A program made the position numbers and the translations under genes. From an uncultured Prevotellaceae bacterium (GTDB taxonomy: Bacteria > Bacteroidota > Bacteroidia > Bacteroidales > Bacteroidaceae): a stretch of DNA of 52,900 nt. The notes beneath the pieces are model-generated. The model had not been told where the DNA came from and made no database searches. It saw nothing but the letters and a program-made list of their open reading frames with translations. This document shows, in pieces, positions 15,025 to 23,846 of the stretch; the first letter of the stretch is position 1, and the number at the start of each line of letters is the position of its first letter. The stretch lies in assembly GCA_947169245.1 (NCBI GenBank), contig CAMVPA010000025.1, positions 1 through 52,900 of the forward strand, in the 5' to 3' direction.

Positions 15025-16144
15025 GATGATAACCACGATGATGCTGGTACTCATCATGGCATCGTGCAAGAACAAGGACGACCGCATGCTGACCGTCATC
15101 AACGCCGACGGCACCTGCAGCCGTGAGTACACCTTCCACACTACGCAGCAGTGGTTGGGCATTCCACCCGAGGAGGACTACGATAGCATCGTCGACAAGA
15201 CGTGGGAGCGCAGCTGGTCGGTGCTCGGTGCCGACTCCGTGCGTTATCCCGTGCCCCTGACGGAAGCTCAGTTGGACAGCATGCAGGCGCTGGACCTCAG
15301 CCGGCCATTAGGAAACATGCTGATGGTACACGCGAAGAAGAATTACAAGAGCGTGGAGGAGATGAGTGCCGAGATCTACACGGCGGAACGCTCGCACCTG
15401 ATCAAGGCGGAAGGCATCAAGGCCAGCAGCAAACTGGAGAAGCGCTTCAAGTGGTTCTATACCGACTACACCTTCAGCGAGACGTTCGCTCGCGAAGATA
15501 CGACGCTGTTCCCCATTCCCCTCAGCCAGTTCGTCAGTGCCGACACGGCTTCCTATTGGTTTACCGGCCATCCCGACCTAACGCAGGGTCTTTGCGGCGC
15601 CGAACAGAAAGAAATGCTGGACGGAATCGAGAAGAAGGTCGGCCAGTGGACCAATGCAAACTGGTTCTACGAGATTTGCAACGTCATCCTCGAGAATTAC
15701 GACAAGGTGCAGAACCCGCCCGTCAGCAAAGAGCGCTTCGCCAGTGTCCGCGATTCGCTGGTTATGCTTCCCTGCGTCCTCAATGCCGATGAAGAGGGCT
15801 TTATAATGGAAGGAGTCCACTCTCCGTTTGAAAAGATTTTTCAGACTGATGCCTATACACAGTTTCTTCATTCGTACGAAGGTGGTCTCGGACAGTACAA
15901 ACAACTCTTGTCATTTGGCACAAGCTACGACCTCGTGATGCCAGGCCGCGTGCTGGACGTCGGCATGGGCCAGTACGACGGCGAGGTGATTCACTACCGT
16001 TTGGGAGACGAGCGCATGATTCCTGGCGACTATACCATCACGGCCACCTCGCGTGTTACCAACGTCTGGGCTTTTATCGTCACCTTCCTTGTCATCGTCC
16101 TCGCCATTGGCAGTTTCTTCGTACAGAGAATACACTTAAAGTGA
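15008..16144 (+). CDS. Lipoprotein with C-terminal membrane anchor, unknown function
   Basis: A 378-residue protein with a lipobox (LIMASC, Cys20) and, unusually, a second membrane helix at the very C-terminus (VWAFIVTFLVIVLAIGSFF, about 352-370). The part between is soluble and periplasmic, with many Asp, Glu and Trp. It overlaps the anti-sigma gene by 17 bp and so belongs to the sigma operon. It could be the signal sensor or the effector of that system; no family was recognised. The start chosen gives the signal peptide directly. Confidence 0.75.
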   Translation: MKANIKMITTMMLVLIMASCKNKDDRMLTVINADGTCSREYTFHTTQQWLGIPPEEDYDSIVDKTWERSWSVLGADSVRYPVPLTEAQLDSMQALDLSRPLGNMLMVHAKKNYKSVEEMSAEIYTAERSHLIKAEGIKASSKLEKRFKWFYTDYTFSETFAREDTTLFPIPLSQFVSADTASYWFTGHPDLTQGLCGAEQKEMLDGIEKKVGQWTNANWFYEICNVILENYDKVQNPPVSKERFASVRDSLVMLPCVLNADEEGFIMEGVHSPFEKIFQTDAYTQFLHSYEGGLGQYKQLLSFGTSYDLVMPGRVLDVGMGQYDGEVIHYRLGDERMIPGDYTITATSRVTNVWAFIVTFLVIVLAIGSFFVQRIHLK

Positions 16145-16265
16145 TGTGCAGGTGTCGAAAATGAGCCACTTTGCACTGTCATTCGTGAAAATAATTGCAA
16201 AAGAGGCGGGATAGTTTTTGCTTTCGTTCGTATAACAAGTAGAAACAGTAAAAGAAACAACGAAA

Positions 16266-16814
16266 GTGAAAACCGACAAACAGATAGTAGAAGCCCTGAA
16301 AGCCGGTCGGCGCAAGGGGCAGGACCTGATGGTCGGTCGCTACGGGCAGGAAGTCTTCAGCATAATTGCAAGGCATGTGACAGACCTGATGGATGCCGAG
16401 GAGCTGACGCAAGACACCTTCCTACGGGGTTTCAGTCACATCGGCAGCTACGACCCGCAACGGGCGTCGCTCGGCACATGGCTATGCCGCATTGCCTACC
16501 GCCTGACACTCGACTTCCTGAAACGCCGCCGTCCCGCGATTGTCTCCATAGAGGACAGCAGCGTCTGGCAGACAGACATCAGCGACGAACAGCTGGAGGC
16601 AGAGCTGTCGACTGGTAATGAGGAGCGCATCAAGAGGCTGGAACTGCTGATGGACGACTTGCCGCCCGACGAACGCCTGCTGCTGACACTCCACTATTTC
16701 GAGAACCGACAGCTCGACGAATGTGCGTTCATCATGGACGCGACCCCTCACGCTCTGGCAAACCGCCTTTACCGAATACGCAAGAAACTGTACAAACAAC
16801 TTCAGAAGACATGA
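16266..16814 (+). CDS. ECF-family RNA polymerase sigma factor, GTG start
   Basis: A 182-residue sigma factor with region 2 (LMDAEELTQDTFLRGFSHIGSYDPQRASLGTWLCRIAYRL, about residues 38-78) and region 4 (LLMDDLPPDERLLLTLHYFENRQLDECAFIMDATPHALANRLYRIRKKL, about 126-175). The first codon is GTG; the next in-frame ATG is 21 codons on and would cut into the protein. Its stop overlaps the following start (ATGA). The 120-bp gap upstream has no TAnnTTTG box; GGGATAG at 16208-16214 and CGTATAAC at 16229-16236 may be an ECF-type promoter of another class. Confidence 0.9.
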   Translation: MKTDKQIVEALKAGRRKGQDLMVGRYGQEVFSIIARHVTDLMDAEELTQDTFLRGFSHIGSYDPQRASLGTWLCRIAYRLTLDFLKRRRPAIVSIEDSSVWQTDISDEQLEAELSTGNEERIKRLELLMDDLPPDERLLLTLHYFENRQLDECAFIMDATPHALANRLYRIRKKLYKQLQKT

Positions 16815-17431
16815 CAACAATGAAAGATACCGACATCCGCGAAGCCCTACGACGTAAATACGCCGAGACACCGCAACTGCCTGCTGACTTCACGCAGCGG
16901 ATGCACAAGGCTACTGGGAAGAAGGAGGGAAAGCGTGCGCATTTCCTCTGGCTCTACCCCGCCCTTGCCGTAGCTGCCAGCGTCGTCCTGCTGTTCTCCG
17001 TAGGCATCATTCGCAACTTCAGGGATAGCAAGCAGTCTGACCTCGTGGCACAGACGGACACCCTGAAGAGGACGCCGCAGGCGGAAATCAAGAAGGTGAA
17101 GAAACAGCCTCTGCAGAAAGTAAAGAACACGGAGGCAACGGACACGGTGAAAATGATGAAAGAACGATACCGGGCACCCCGACCACCCAGGCACTACATG
17201 GCAAAGGTGGAGACAGCAGAAAACGCACCGGAGCCAGAAGTCATAGATGCTGAGCTTGTGGCAAAAGCCATGATAGAGGAAGAAAGACAGGCCATGATGG
17301 AGATGATAGCTAATAGCCAGACCAATAGTAGTCTCCATACCGACTTTGAATCTATGACAAAAGAGATTCGCAGACGGGGCGAGCACATGAGTCAACACGT
17401 GGTGATGGCTATGAGCAATGAGGAGGAATGA
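16811..17431 (+). CDS. Anti-sigma-like membrane protein
   Basis: A 206-residue protein coupled to the sigma gene by ATGA. The N-terminal 40 residues (IREALRRKYAETPQLPADFTQRMHK) are cytoplasmic, one membrane helix follows (LYPALAVAASVVLLFSVGII, about 43-62), and the rest is a Lys/Glu-rich periplasmic tail ending in helices. The layout and coupling support an anti-sigma role; no named family domain can be shown. ATG 16811 was chosen over the longer open frame because it couples with the sigma stop. Confidence 0.75.
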   Translation: MTTMKDTDIREALRRKYAETPQLPADFTQRMHKATGKKEGKRAHFLWLYPALAVAASVVLLFSVGIIRNFRDSKQSDLVAQTDTLKRTPQAEIKKVKKQPLQKVKNTEATDTVKMMKERYRAPRPPRHYMAKVETAENAPEPEVIDAELVAKAMIEEERQAMMEMIANSQTNSSLHTDFESMTKEIRRRGEHMSQHVVMAMSNEEE

Positions 17432-17468
17432 ACAATTGAAAGATTGAATAATTAAAGACTAACCGGAT

Positions 17469-18698
17469 ATGAAAAGAATAGCATTTGCACTTTGTGCCAC
17501 CTGTTTTTCCCTCTGCACGACGGCTCAGGGAACCCTCCTGAAGCGGCTGCAGGGCAATCCAATGATTGACAGCCTCGCCATCTACGCATATAACATAGGA
17601 ACTTCTGTTCCCGAGTGGACATATAGTTATGACGGAAAGTACCATAAAACGGTAAACATTCTATGCACGTTGACGAACGACTTCCAGCCGACACCGCCAA
17701 CAGGTGACCCTAAAAAGGATTTGCGAAACCAGAAGAATGACAGCATCCGGCAGGATAAGATTAACCGCGAACATCAGGTGTATGAAGCGATACGCAACAC
17801 CTGCAAGGCGCTTACCGATAATGCCTTGGAGAGCTATGTCTGGGAATACCATCGGGGGGGCGTTGACAGCGTGCGCTATGCCATTGTCATAGGGGAATAT
17901 GAGAATGGCGACACCTTGACGACCTACCGACACCAAAGGGATGTGTATTATGAGCGTGCACCCGAACTCGTCTCATTCAACTATGATTCATATCCCTATA
18001 ATAACAAATCACCGTGGAGTCCGAAGGGATTTGGCCACTTCAGATATGAATACACCCCCGACAGCGTGTACAAACCGAATAAGGACATCGTGCCTTTCGA
18101 CAAGGAGGCCTACACCCGTCTGATTCAGCCCATTCTGAAGCAGGAGGGCATCACCAGCCGCCAGTTCTACGTCTATCACGACAGCACCTACACCATCGTG
18201 AGGAAAAGCCGAAAAGAGGATGACTTCGTGCTGAGGGTGCAAACGGTCGAGCCCAAGCAGACAAAGAGTGAGACGCGCGGCACCGTCTATACCATACACT
18301 CACGGAAACAGGCCACTGCCGTGATGGAGCAAATCACAAGGGCCACTTTGAATTATCTGGAGGACAACACCGGCTTCTGGTTCACTTTCCGCCCCAATCC
18401 TCCCTTTATTGACGGGAACCGGAAATTGTCGGATTTCTTCGGGAGTAAGTACCTGTCAAGAGTCCCCGATTTCTATCACATCTACATTCACTGCTTTGGT
18501 GAGGAATTCAACATCATCATCGTTGAAGGTCAGGGCGACATGATGATACCCGCCGAGTGGGCCGTCCTGAAGAGCTGGAAGAACGGCAAGACGACCTATG
18601 ACAAGAAGGCGTTGAAGACACAGACGCCCCAGCAGGCCCGTGAAAAGACTATGGGGCATACCTCTCTCACCACAAGAAGTTTCGAGCCGTTTAATTAA
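17469..18698 (+). CDS. Secreted protein of unknown function
   Basis: A 409-residue exported protein with a signal peptide ending CTTAQ. The mature part is hydrophilic with many Tyr, Asp and Lys and no membrane segment. Landmarks are ESYVWEYHRGGVDSVRYAIV and EFNIIIVEGQGDMMIPAEW. It follows the second sigma/anti-sigma pair after 37 bp and is probably its co-transcribed target. I do not recognise the family. Confidence 0.75.
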   Translation: MKRIAFALCATCFSLCTTAQGTLLKRLQGNPMIDSLAIYAYNIGTSVPEWTYSYDGKYHKTVNILCTLTNDFQPTPPTGDPKKDLRNQKNDSIRQDKINREHQVYEAIRNTCKALTDNALESYVWEYHRGGVDSVRYAIVIGEYENGDTLTTYRHQRDVYYERAPELVSFNYDSYPYNNKSPWSPKGFGHFRYEYTPDSVYKPNKDIVPFDKEAYTRLIQPILKQEGITSRQFYVYHDSTYTIVRKSRKEDDFVLRVQTVEPKQTKSETRGTVYTIHSRKQATAVMEQITRATLNYLEDNTGFWFTFRPNPPFIDGNRKLSDFFGSKYLSRVPDFYHIYIHCFGEEFNIIIVEGQGDMMIPAEWAVLKSWKNGKTTYDKKALKTQTPQQAREKTMGHTSLTTRSFEPFN

Positions 18699-18812
18699 GA
18701 ACATTTAACGCTCACGGTGTCATTTTTTCATGTCGAATGAGCGTATATATGAAAGAACGCCCAAATAACGTTAAACGGCTCTGCGCGATGAGGTTTTGTG
18801 CGGAAATAGTCG

Positions 18813-18820
18813 TAACTTTG
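18813..18820 (+). promoter_or_regulatory. TAACTTTG -7 element upstream of the first TlpA-like gene
   Basis: TAACTTTG lies 37 bp before the ATG at 18858; a TTTG at 18795-18798 is only 14 bp upstream, so the -33 match is poor. Further up, TGTCAT (18718) and CGTATATATG (18742) resemble the ECF-type elements at 13995 and 26520 but with altered spacing. Confidence 0.45.
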
Positions 18821-18857
18821 CAGGCATCAATCATCGTCAAGTAAACCTAAACGAAAT

Positions 18858-21254
18858 ATGAAGTCAACTATCATCACCGCAATGCTGGCCCTCGTCGCGC
18901 TGACGAGCTGGGCACAGAAAAACGAGAGAGTTTGGAATAACGTGGTCATCGGCTATACCAATGTGGCGTGGAGCGAAGTCACGAAAGTGGGAATGTACGC
19001 CGATCGCACGGAAGTGGGCCTACGTATTAAATATCGAGGCGGGTCTTGGATATCGATTGCAAAAGCCACCTATATAGAGGCTGACGGCAAACGGTATCCC
19101 ATCAAGGAGGCCACCATCATAGGCCTCGACAACCAATATACGCTGACTACCGATGTGTTTGACTTTATGTTAGTCTTCGAGCCTGTGCCGCAGCGCACGA
19201 AGCTGTTTGACGTGATAGAGCCGGGTGGCTGGGAGTACCGCCATCTGCGCAGTGCCAGCGACCTGCCCGACGGCATCACCGACACCTACTGGCGCAACGA
19301 GGCCACAGGCGACTGGCTCATCGGCTTTGCACCCCAGCACGTCGTCTATAATAATAAGGTGTGGGACATCGCCAGCCAGACGGAGAAGAAGGGCGCCTAT
19401 ACCTTGACGCTCGCTGGCGGCCCCACCATTATGGTCAGCAAGATGAAGAAGGGCAAGCGCAGCATCACCATCGGTAACGAGAAGCCTGTCTCGTGCAGCC
19501 CCATTACGACAACGGCTCTGCCCGACTATCCTACGAAGGACCAGCGCACAAGCTTTATCGACAACGGCTACAATAACGACAGCGTGTCCATCATCGGCTG
19601 GCTGAAGGATATGCCTGAGCAAGCCTGGAAACACAGCCGCGAGTTTGAGGTCAGCATTGAGAATGTGATGATGGACGACACGCAACATTTCTCCGGCAAG
19701 ATGGACTCGCTGGGACGCTTCTCTCTCCGTCTGCCCGTGATGAACTCTACACAGGCCTATCTCGACTGGGGACGCTCGTCTGTGAGCACGGTCCTGGAGC
19801 CGGGCAAAACCTATTTCTTCCTTAACGACTTCAAGACGGGACAGAAACTCATGATGGGCGACGATGCCCGTGTGCAGAACGAACTCCTGACCTATCCCGA
19901 CCAATGGAACTATCAGCGCATTGAGAACGCTATGGGCGCCATGCAGTTCAAGGCCCAGATGGATAGCATCTGCCATGCGTTGAGGGCTGAGCTCGAGGAG
20001 CGCATCGTCCAGCACCCCAACCTCTCGCAGCGCTATATCGACTATCTCAAAGGCAGTTACATCGTGGGGCAGGGCGAGTCGATGATGCAGGCCCGCTTCG
20101 ACTTAAAGCGCCAGCTGCCCCAGGAGTACATGGACTTCGTGACCACGGAGCTGTGGCAGAAAGTGCCGCAGCCCTATACGCTCTTCCGCCCCCTCTCGAT
20201 CTTCATTCGCGACTATATCGACCAGACGGCCCAGGCTGACTATGCCGTCCCTGTCGGCGGATATACGCTGTTCGTCAGCGACGCCCTCTTCTCGTCTGTA
20301 CTTCGCAAGAACAGAGATGAAGGCAAGGTTTCTATCACCGATGACGAGCTGGCCTTGTTGGACCGCTATGCCGCCAGCTATAAAGCGTTCTTGACCGCCC
20401 AGTTCATGGAACGTGCGGAACGTGTGAAGGCTGGCGCTGCGAGTGACGATGACATTTTCAACATCGACAGCGTGGCGGAACAGCAGTTCAGCCAGCAGGA
20501 CTTTGTCCTGAAACGTAACGCCCTCTTGGTGCGCGAAGACGTGGCCAAGGTGCTGCAAGATGAGGCGCCGTTCTTTGATTTCTACAAGATTCAGCGCGTG
20601 TTCGACGCGACGGGTACCAACCAAACCCTGCGCGACATCGTGATGGCGCAGCAGTTCTACCGTCAGATTGACCAGACGCGCAAGCCGCTCGCACCTGCCA
20701 TGAAGGCCTTCTTCGAGCAACAGGTCAAGTTGCCCGCAGCCCTTGCCGTCGTGAACGAAATCAACGACAAGTACGTCGCCCTCGAACGTTCCGACTTCGC
20801 CAATGCCGCCAGTCTGCGTCCGTCAACCGATGTGGAGGGCATGAGCGACGGCGAGAAGATATTCCGCAAGATTATCGAGCCCTATAAGGGTCGCATCATC
20901 TATCTCGACATCTGGGGCACGTGGTGTAGCCCTTGCAAGCGCAACCTCAAGGAGTCGTGGAAGGTGAAGGAGGCTCTGAAGGACTACGACATTGTCTACC
21001 TGTATCTGGCCAACCGCAGTAGCGATGAGTCGTGGAAGAACGTCATCAAGGAGTACAACCTCACTGGCCCCAATTGCGTCCACTACAACCTGCCTGAAGA
21101 CCAGCAGGCTGCCATTGAGAACTACGTTGGCATCAGCGGCTATCCCACCTACAAGCTCATCGATAAGCAGGGCAACATCCACGACCTCCACTGGCTGCAC
21201 CACGAGGACATGAACAGCTTCCTCGACACCATTGACAAAATGAGTAAACAATGA
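18858..21254 (+). CDS. Exported TlpA-like thioredoxin-fold protein, large form
   Basis: A 798-residue periplasmic protein. Signal peptide (ends SWAQ), a beta-rich region to about residue 210, a DUF4369-like beta segment (about 260-330), a helical middle part, and a C-terminal thioredoxin domain from about 650 with the redox motif WGTWCSPCKRN and the cis-Pro segment GISGYPTYKLID. Proteins of this type reduce disulfides or act in folding on the outer side of the inner membrane. It overlaps the next gene by 4 bp (ATGA). Its signal-peptide DNA is nearly the same as that of 21251 and 25387. Confidence 0.87.
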   Translation: MKSTIITAMLALVALTSWAQKNERVWNNVVIGYTNVAWSEVTKVGMYADRTEVGLRIKYRGGSWISIAKATYIEADGKRYPIKEATIIGLDNQYTLTTDVFDFMLVFEPVPQRTKLFDVIEPGGWEYRHLRSASDLPDGITDTYWRNEATGDWLIGFAPQHVVYNNKVWDIASQTEKKGAYTLTLAGGPTIMVSKMKKGKRSITIGNEKPVSCSPITTTALPDYPTKDQRTSFIDNGYNNDSVSIIGWLKDMPEQAWKHSREFEVSIENVMMDDTQHFSGKMDSLGRFSLRLPVMNSTQAYLDWGRSSVSTVLEPGKTYFFLNDFKTGQKLMMGDDARVQNELLTYPDQWNYQRIENAMGAMQFKAQMDSICHALRAELEERIVQHPNLSQRYIDYLKGSYIVGQGESMMQARFDLKRQLPQEYMDFVTTELWQKVPQPYTLFRPLSIFIRDYIDQTAQADYAVPVGGYTLFVSDALFSSVLRKNRDEGKVSITDDELALLDRYAASYKAFLTAQFMERAERVKAGAASDDDIFNIDSVAEQQFSQQDFVLKRNALLVREDVAKVLQDEAPFFDFYKIQRVFDATGTNQTLRDIVMAQQFYRQIDQTRKPLAPAMKAFFEQQVKLPAALAVVNEINDKYVALERSDFANAASLRPSTDVEGMSDGEKIFRKIIEPYKGRIIYLDIWGTWCSPCKRNLKESWKVKEALKDYDIVYLYLANRSSDESWKNVIKEYNLTGPNCVHYNLPEDQQAAIENYVGISGYPTYKLIDKQGNIHDLHWLHHEDMNSFLDTIDKMSKQ

Positions 21255-22351
21255 AGAAGACTATCATCACCGCATTCCTCGCCCTCGTCACGATGACAGC
21301 CACAGCCGATATTGTCAAGGGGCGCGTGGTGGATGCCGAGACGAAGGAGCCGCTACCCGAAGCACAGATACAATTTGTGCAGAACAACGATAATGGCTGG
21401 TGGGTCATGAATACGACTGCCGACTCATTAGGCTGTTTCAACATCTTTTCCTCCGGGCGAGGCAGCTTGGAGGTGTCAATGCTGGGCTATTATTCGAAGT
21501 CGAAGCCCGTGCTGGCTTTCAGCGATAGCCGCAAGGACACGCTCGACATCGGCGATATCGAATTGAAGATGTCGCCGCAGATGCTGAAGATGGTTGAGGT
21601 GACAGGCCGTGCACGGCGTTTCACCGTCAAGGGCGATACGATTGTCTTCCATCCCGAGGCATTCCACTTGCAGGAGGGTGCGAGGCTTGACGAACTGATT
21701 AAGCAACTGCCGGGTGTTCAGGTGAATGACGATGGTAGTCTGTCATGGAACGGTAAGCCCATCCGCATCACGATGGACGGCGAAAGTCTGATGGGAGGCG
21801 ATGCGCTGGTAAAACAGTTACCCGCAGAGGCTGTGGAGAACATCAAGGCATACAACCGCCAGTCGGAGTTCAGCGAGCGCACGGGCAGGGATGACGGTTC
21901 AGAGGACATGGTGCTCGACCTGACCATAAAGCCCGGCTTTCTCGACCGCTGGTATGGCGACGTGACGGCTGGCTATCAGACGCCGAAATACTACGAGGGC
22001 GAACTCTCGATGAACCGTCTGTCAAAGACTGACCCCGTGATGGTGTATGCCAATGCCAATAACATCGACAAGCGTTGGCGGCGCAATATGAACCAGAGCA
22101 CGGCATCGTGGGGCAACGGTTTCGGGCAGGAGCAGGGCGCGTCAGCAGGCTATCAGCACAATTGGCAGCGCAAGGAAGGCAAACACGACCTGAAGAGCAA
22201 CTACAGCTTTACGGGTGGCATTGCACACGACTTACCGATAGGAAATAGCTCAAGACCAGTACAAGTCTCTGCTCGACTATTTCAAGATTACGCACAAATA
22301 ATCACTGAATTGTTTGGCGGTTCGGAGAATTATTCATATCTTTGCACGTAA
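21251..22351 (+). pseudogene. Truncated outer-membrane protein with carboxypeptidase-regulatory-like domain
   Basis: The first 330 codons encode a signal peptide, a carboxypeptidase-regulatory-like domain (KGRVVDAETKEPLPEAQIQF), a TonB-receptor plug-like domain (LDELIKQLPGVQVNDDGSLSW) and the start of a beta barrel. Full members of this outer-membrane beta-barrel family have about 800-900 residues. Here the barrel breaks off near 22240 and the frame runs on through unrelated DNA, past a promoter, to 22351. In the neighbouring frame, 22242-22300 encodes what looks like another protein's C-terminus (QDQYKSLLDYFKITHK, stop). This indicates a deletion that joined two genes. A barrel this short is unlikely to work. 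Confidence 0.8.
22313..22344 (+). promoter_or_regulatory. Bacteroidetes-type promoter for hipBA
   Basis: TTTG (22313-22316), 20-bp spacer, TATCTTTG (22337-22344): an exact consensus match inside the degenerate tail of the truncated receptor gene. Confidence 0.87.
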
Positions 22352-22395
22352 TATTTGATGCATTAAACCGCAAATACGGGAATTATACACAATAT

Positions 22396-22710
22396 ATGAG
22401 GCAGAACGGATACGTATTCGACCCATATCCGCTACAAGTGACGATGCAGCGGTTGGCAGAGAACCTAAAGGCTCGCAGGTTGGAGAGAAAGATTTCCACC
22501 AAGAGCCTTTCGGAGATGAGTGGTGTGCCGGCTTCGAGCATCCAGCGCTTCGAACTGAAGCACTCCATTTCTTTGGAGTCGTATGTCAAGTTGGCAAAGG
22601 CACTTGGCTATTCGGAGGACATCATGCAGCTGCTCTCTGAGCCGAAGTACGACACTATGGAAGAACTGTTGGAGATTCAAAAGAACAAAACCAGGAAGCG
22701 CGGCGTATGA
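22396..22710 (+). CDS. HipB-like Xre-family antitoxin/regulator
   Basis: A 104-residue DNA-binding protein with a helix-turn-helix of the Xre type (LAENLKARRLERKISTKSLSEMSGVPASSIQRFEL, about residues 20-55) and a C-terminal tail rich in charged helix. Start choice is uncertain: ATG 22396 or ATG 22444; both lie downstream of the promoter. Its stop overlaps the start of the HipA gene by 4 bp (ATGA), the standard antitoxin-first order. It probably neutralises HipA and represses the operon. Confidence 0.82.
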   Translation: MRQNGYVFDPYPLQVTMQRLAENLKARRLERKISTKSLSEMSGVPASSIQRFELKHSISLESYVKLAKALGYSEDIMQLLSEPKYDTMEELLEIQKNKTRKRGV

Positions 22711-23795
22711 TAACAGATGTACAATCAGTAAGTGTGACTTATCATGGCAGGAAAGTGGGAACGCTCTCTATGGGCAACAAGCACGTCTGCCAGTTTGAGT
22801 ACGACAAGGATTGGGTGGTTAACGGCTTTTCTATTTCACCTCTGAAGCTACCCTTGAAGACAGGCATCGTAACAGCCGATTATTCCCCCTTCAACGGTAA
22901 CTTCGGTGTGTTCGAGGACAGTCTGCCTGGTGGCTATGGCGAGTATCTGCTGCGTAAAGTGCTTAGCAAGTCGGGCGTTAACTATGGTGCACTTACACCT
23001 GTTCAGCGACTGAGTCTCGTAGGCTGTTCTGGTATGGGTGCATTGTGTTATGAGCCTGAGACTAAGATGCCGCAGAGCGACTGGTTGGGCTCGTTTGATG
23101 AGATGCAGCAGATGGCACTCGAGGTGTTGTCAGAAAAGTCGGACGACAACGCCGATGTTCTCTTCTACAGAAGCGGCAACTCAGGTGGTGTGCGTCCCAA
23201 ATGCATCTTTACGGATACTGAAGGTCATTGGCTCGTAAAGTTCCGTCACACATACGACCCCAAGAACATGGGAGAGATAGAGTACCAATATAATAAGGTG
23301 GCGCGTCAGTGTGGCGTCATCGTGCCTGACTTCAAGCTGATAGAGGGCCGGTACTTCGCCAGTCGTCGTTTTGATATCGAGGACGGCCAGCGGTTGCATG
23401 TGGCGACGGCCAGCGGTCTGCTGAACGAGCCTATCAGACCTCCTAAGATGGACTACCATAGTCTGCTACAGCTGACGGGCTATCTGACGCAGTCGCCCAT
23501 TGAGGTAGAACAGCAGTTCCGCCGCATGGCTTTCAATGTCTTTGCCCGTAATCACGATGACCATGCCCGCAATTTCAGTTTCATCTGTCGTGACGGACAG
23601 TGGACGCTGGCACCCGCCTACGACCTCACCAATGACAATACACTTGGCGAGCATGCTTCGACAATCAACTTCAAGGGACTTCCCACTGACGAGGACATGA
23701 TAACCGTTGGAACCAACATCCGCATCACCCGTGCCCGCTGTCTGGAAATCATTGAAGAAGTAAGAGAAGGAACGAAAGCTCTGCAAAGCACCTGA
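22707..23795 (+). CDS. hipA: HipA-like serine/threonine kinase toxin
   Basis: A 362-residue HipA-fold kinase. The N-terminal HipA_N-like beta domain (about 8-105; SPFNGNFGVFEDSLPGGYG) joins a kinase part with the Gly-rich loop SGNSGGVRPK (about 156-165), the catalytic loop FARNHDDHARNFSF (Asp about 284-285) and the metal-binding APAYDLTND (about 302-310). All catalytic residues look present, so the toxin is probably active. E. coli HipA is longer (440) and phosphorylates glutamyl-tRNA synthetase; the target here is unknown. The pair sits between a truncated receptor gene and thioredoxin genes, as expected of a mobile TA module. Confidence 0.88.
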   Translation: MITDVQSVSVTYHGRKVGTLSMGNKHVCQFEYDKDWVVNGFSISPLKLPLKTGIVTADYSPFNGNFGVFEDSLPGGYGEYLLRKVLSKSGVNYGALTPVQRLSLVGCSGMGALCYEPETKMPQSDWLGSFDEMQQMALEVLSEKSDDNADVLFYRSGNSGGVRPKCIFTDTEGHWLVKFRHTYDPKNMGEIEYQYNKVARQCGVIVPDFKLIEGRYFASRRFDIEDGQRLHVATASGLLNEPIRPPKMDYHSLLQLTGYLTQSPIEVEQQFRRMAFNVFARNHDDHARNFSFICRDGQWTLAPAYDLTNDNTLGEHASTINFKGLPTDEDMITVGTNIRITRARCLEIIEEVREGTKALQST

Positions 23796-23846
23796 GCACC
23801 ACTGAAGAGAAACAATGTGCGAAGAACTTAAACCATTCATAAACCA

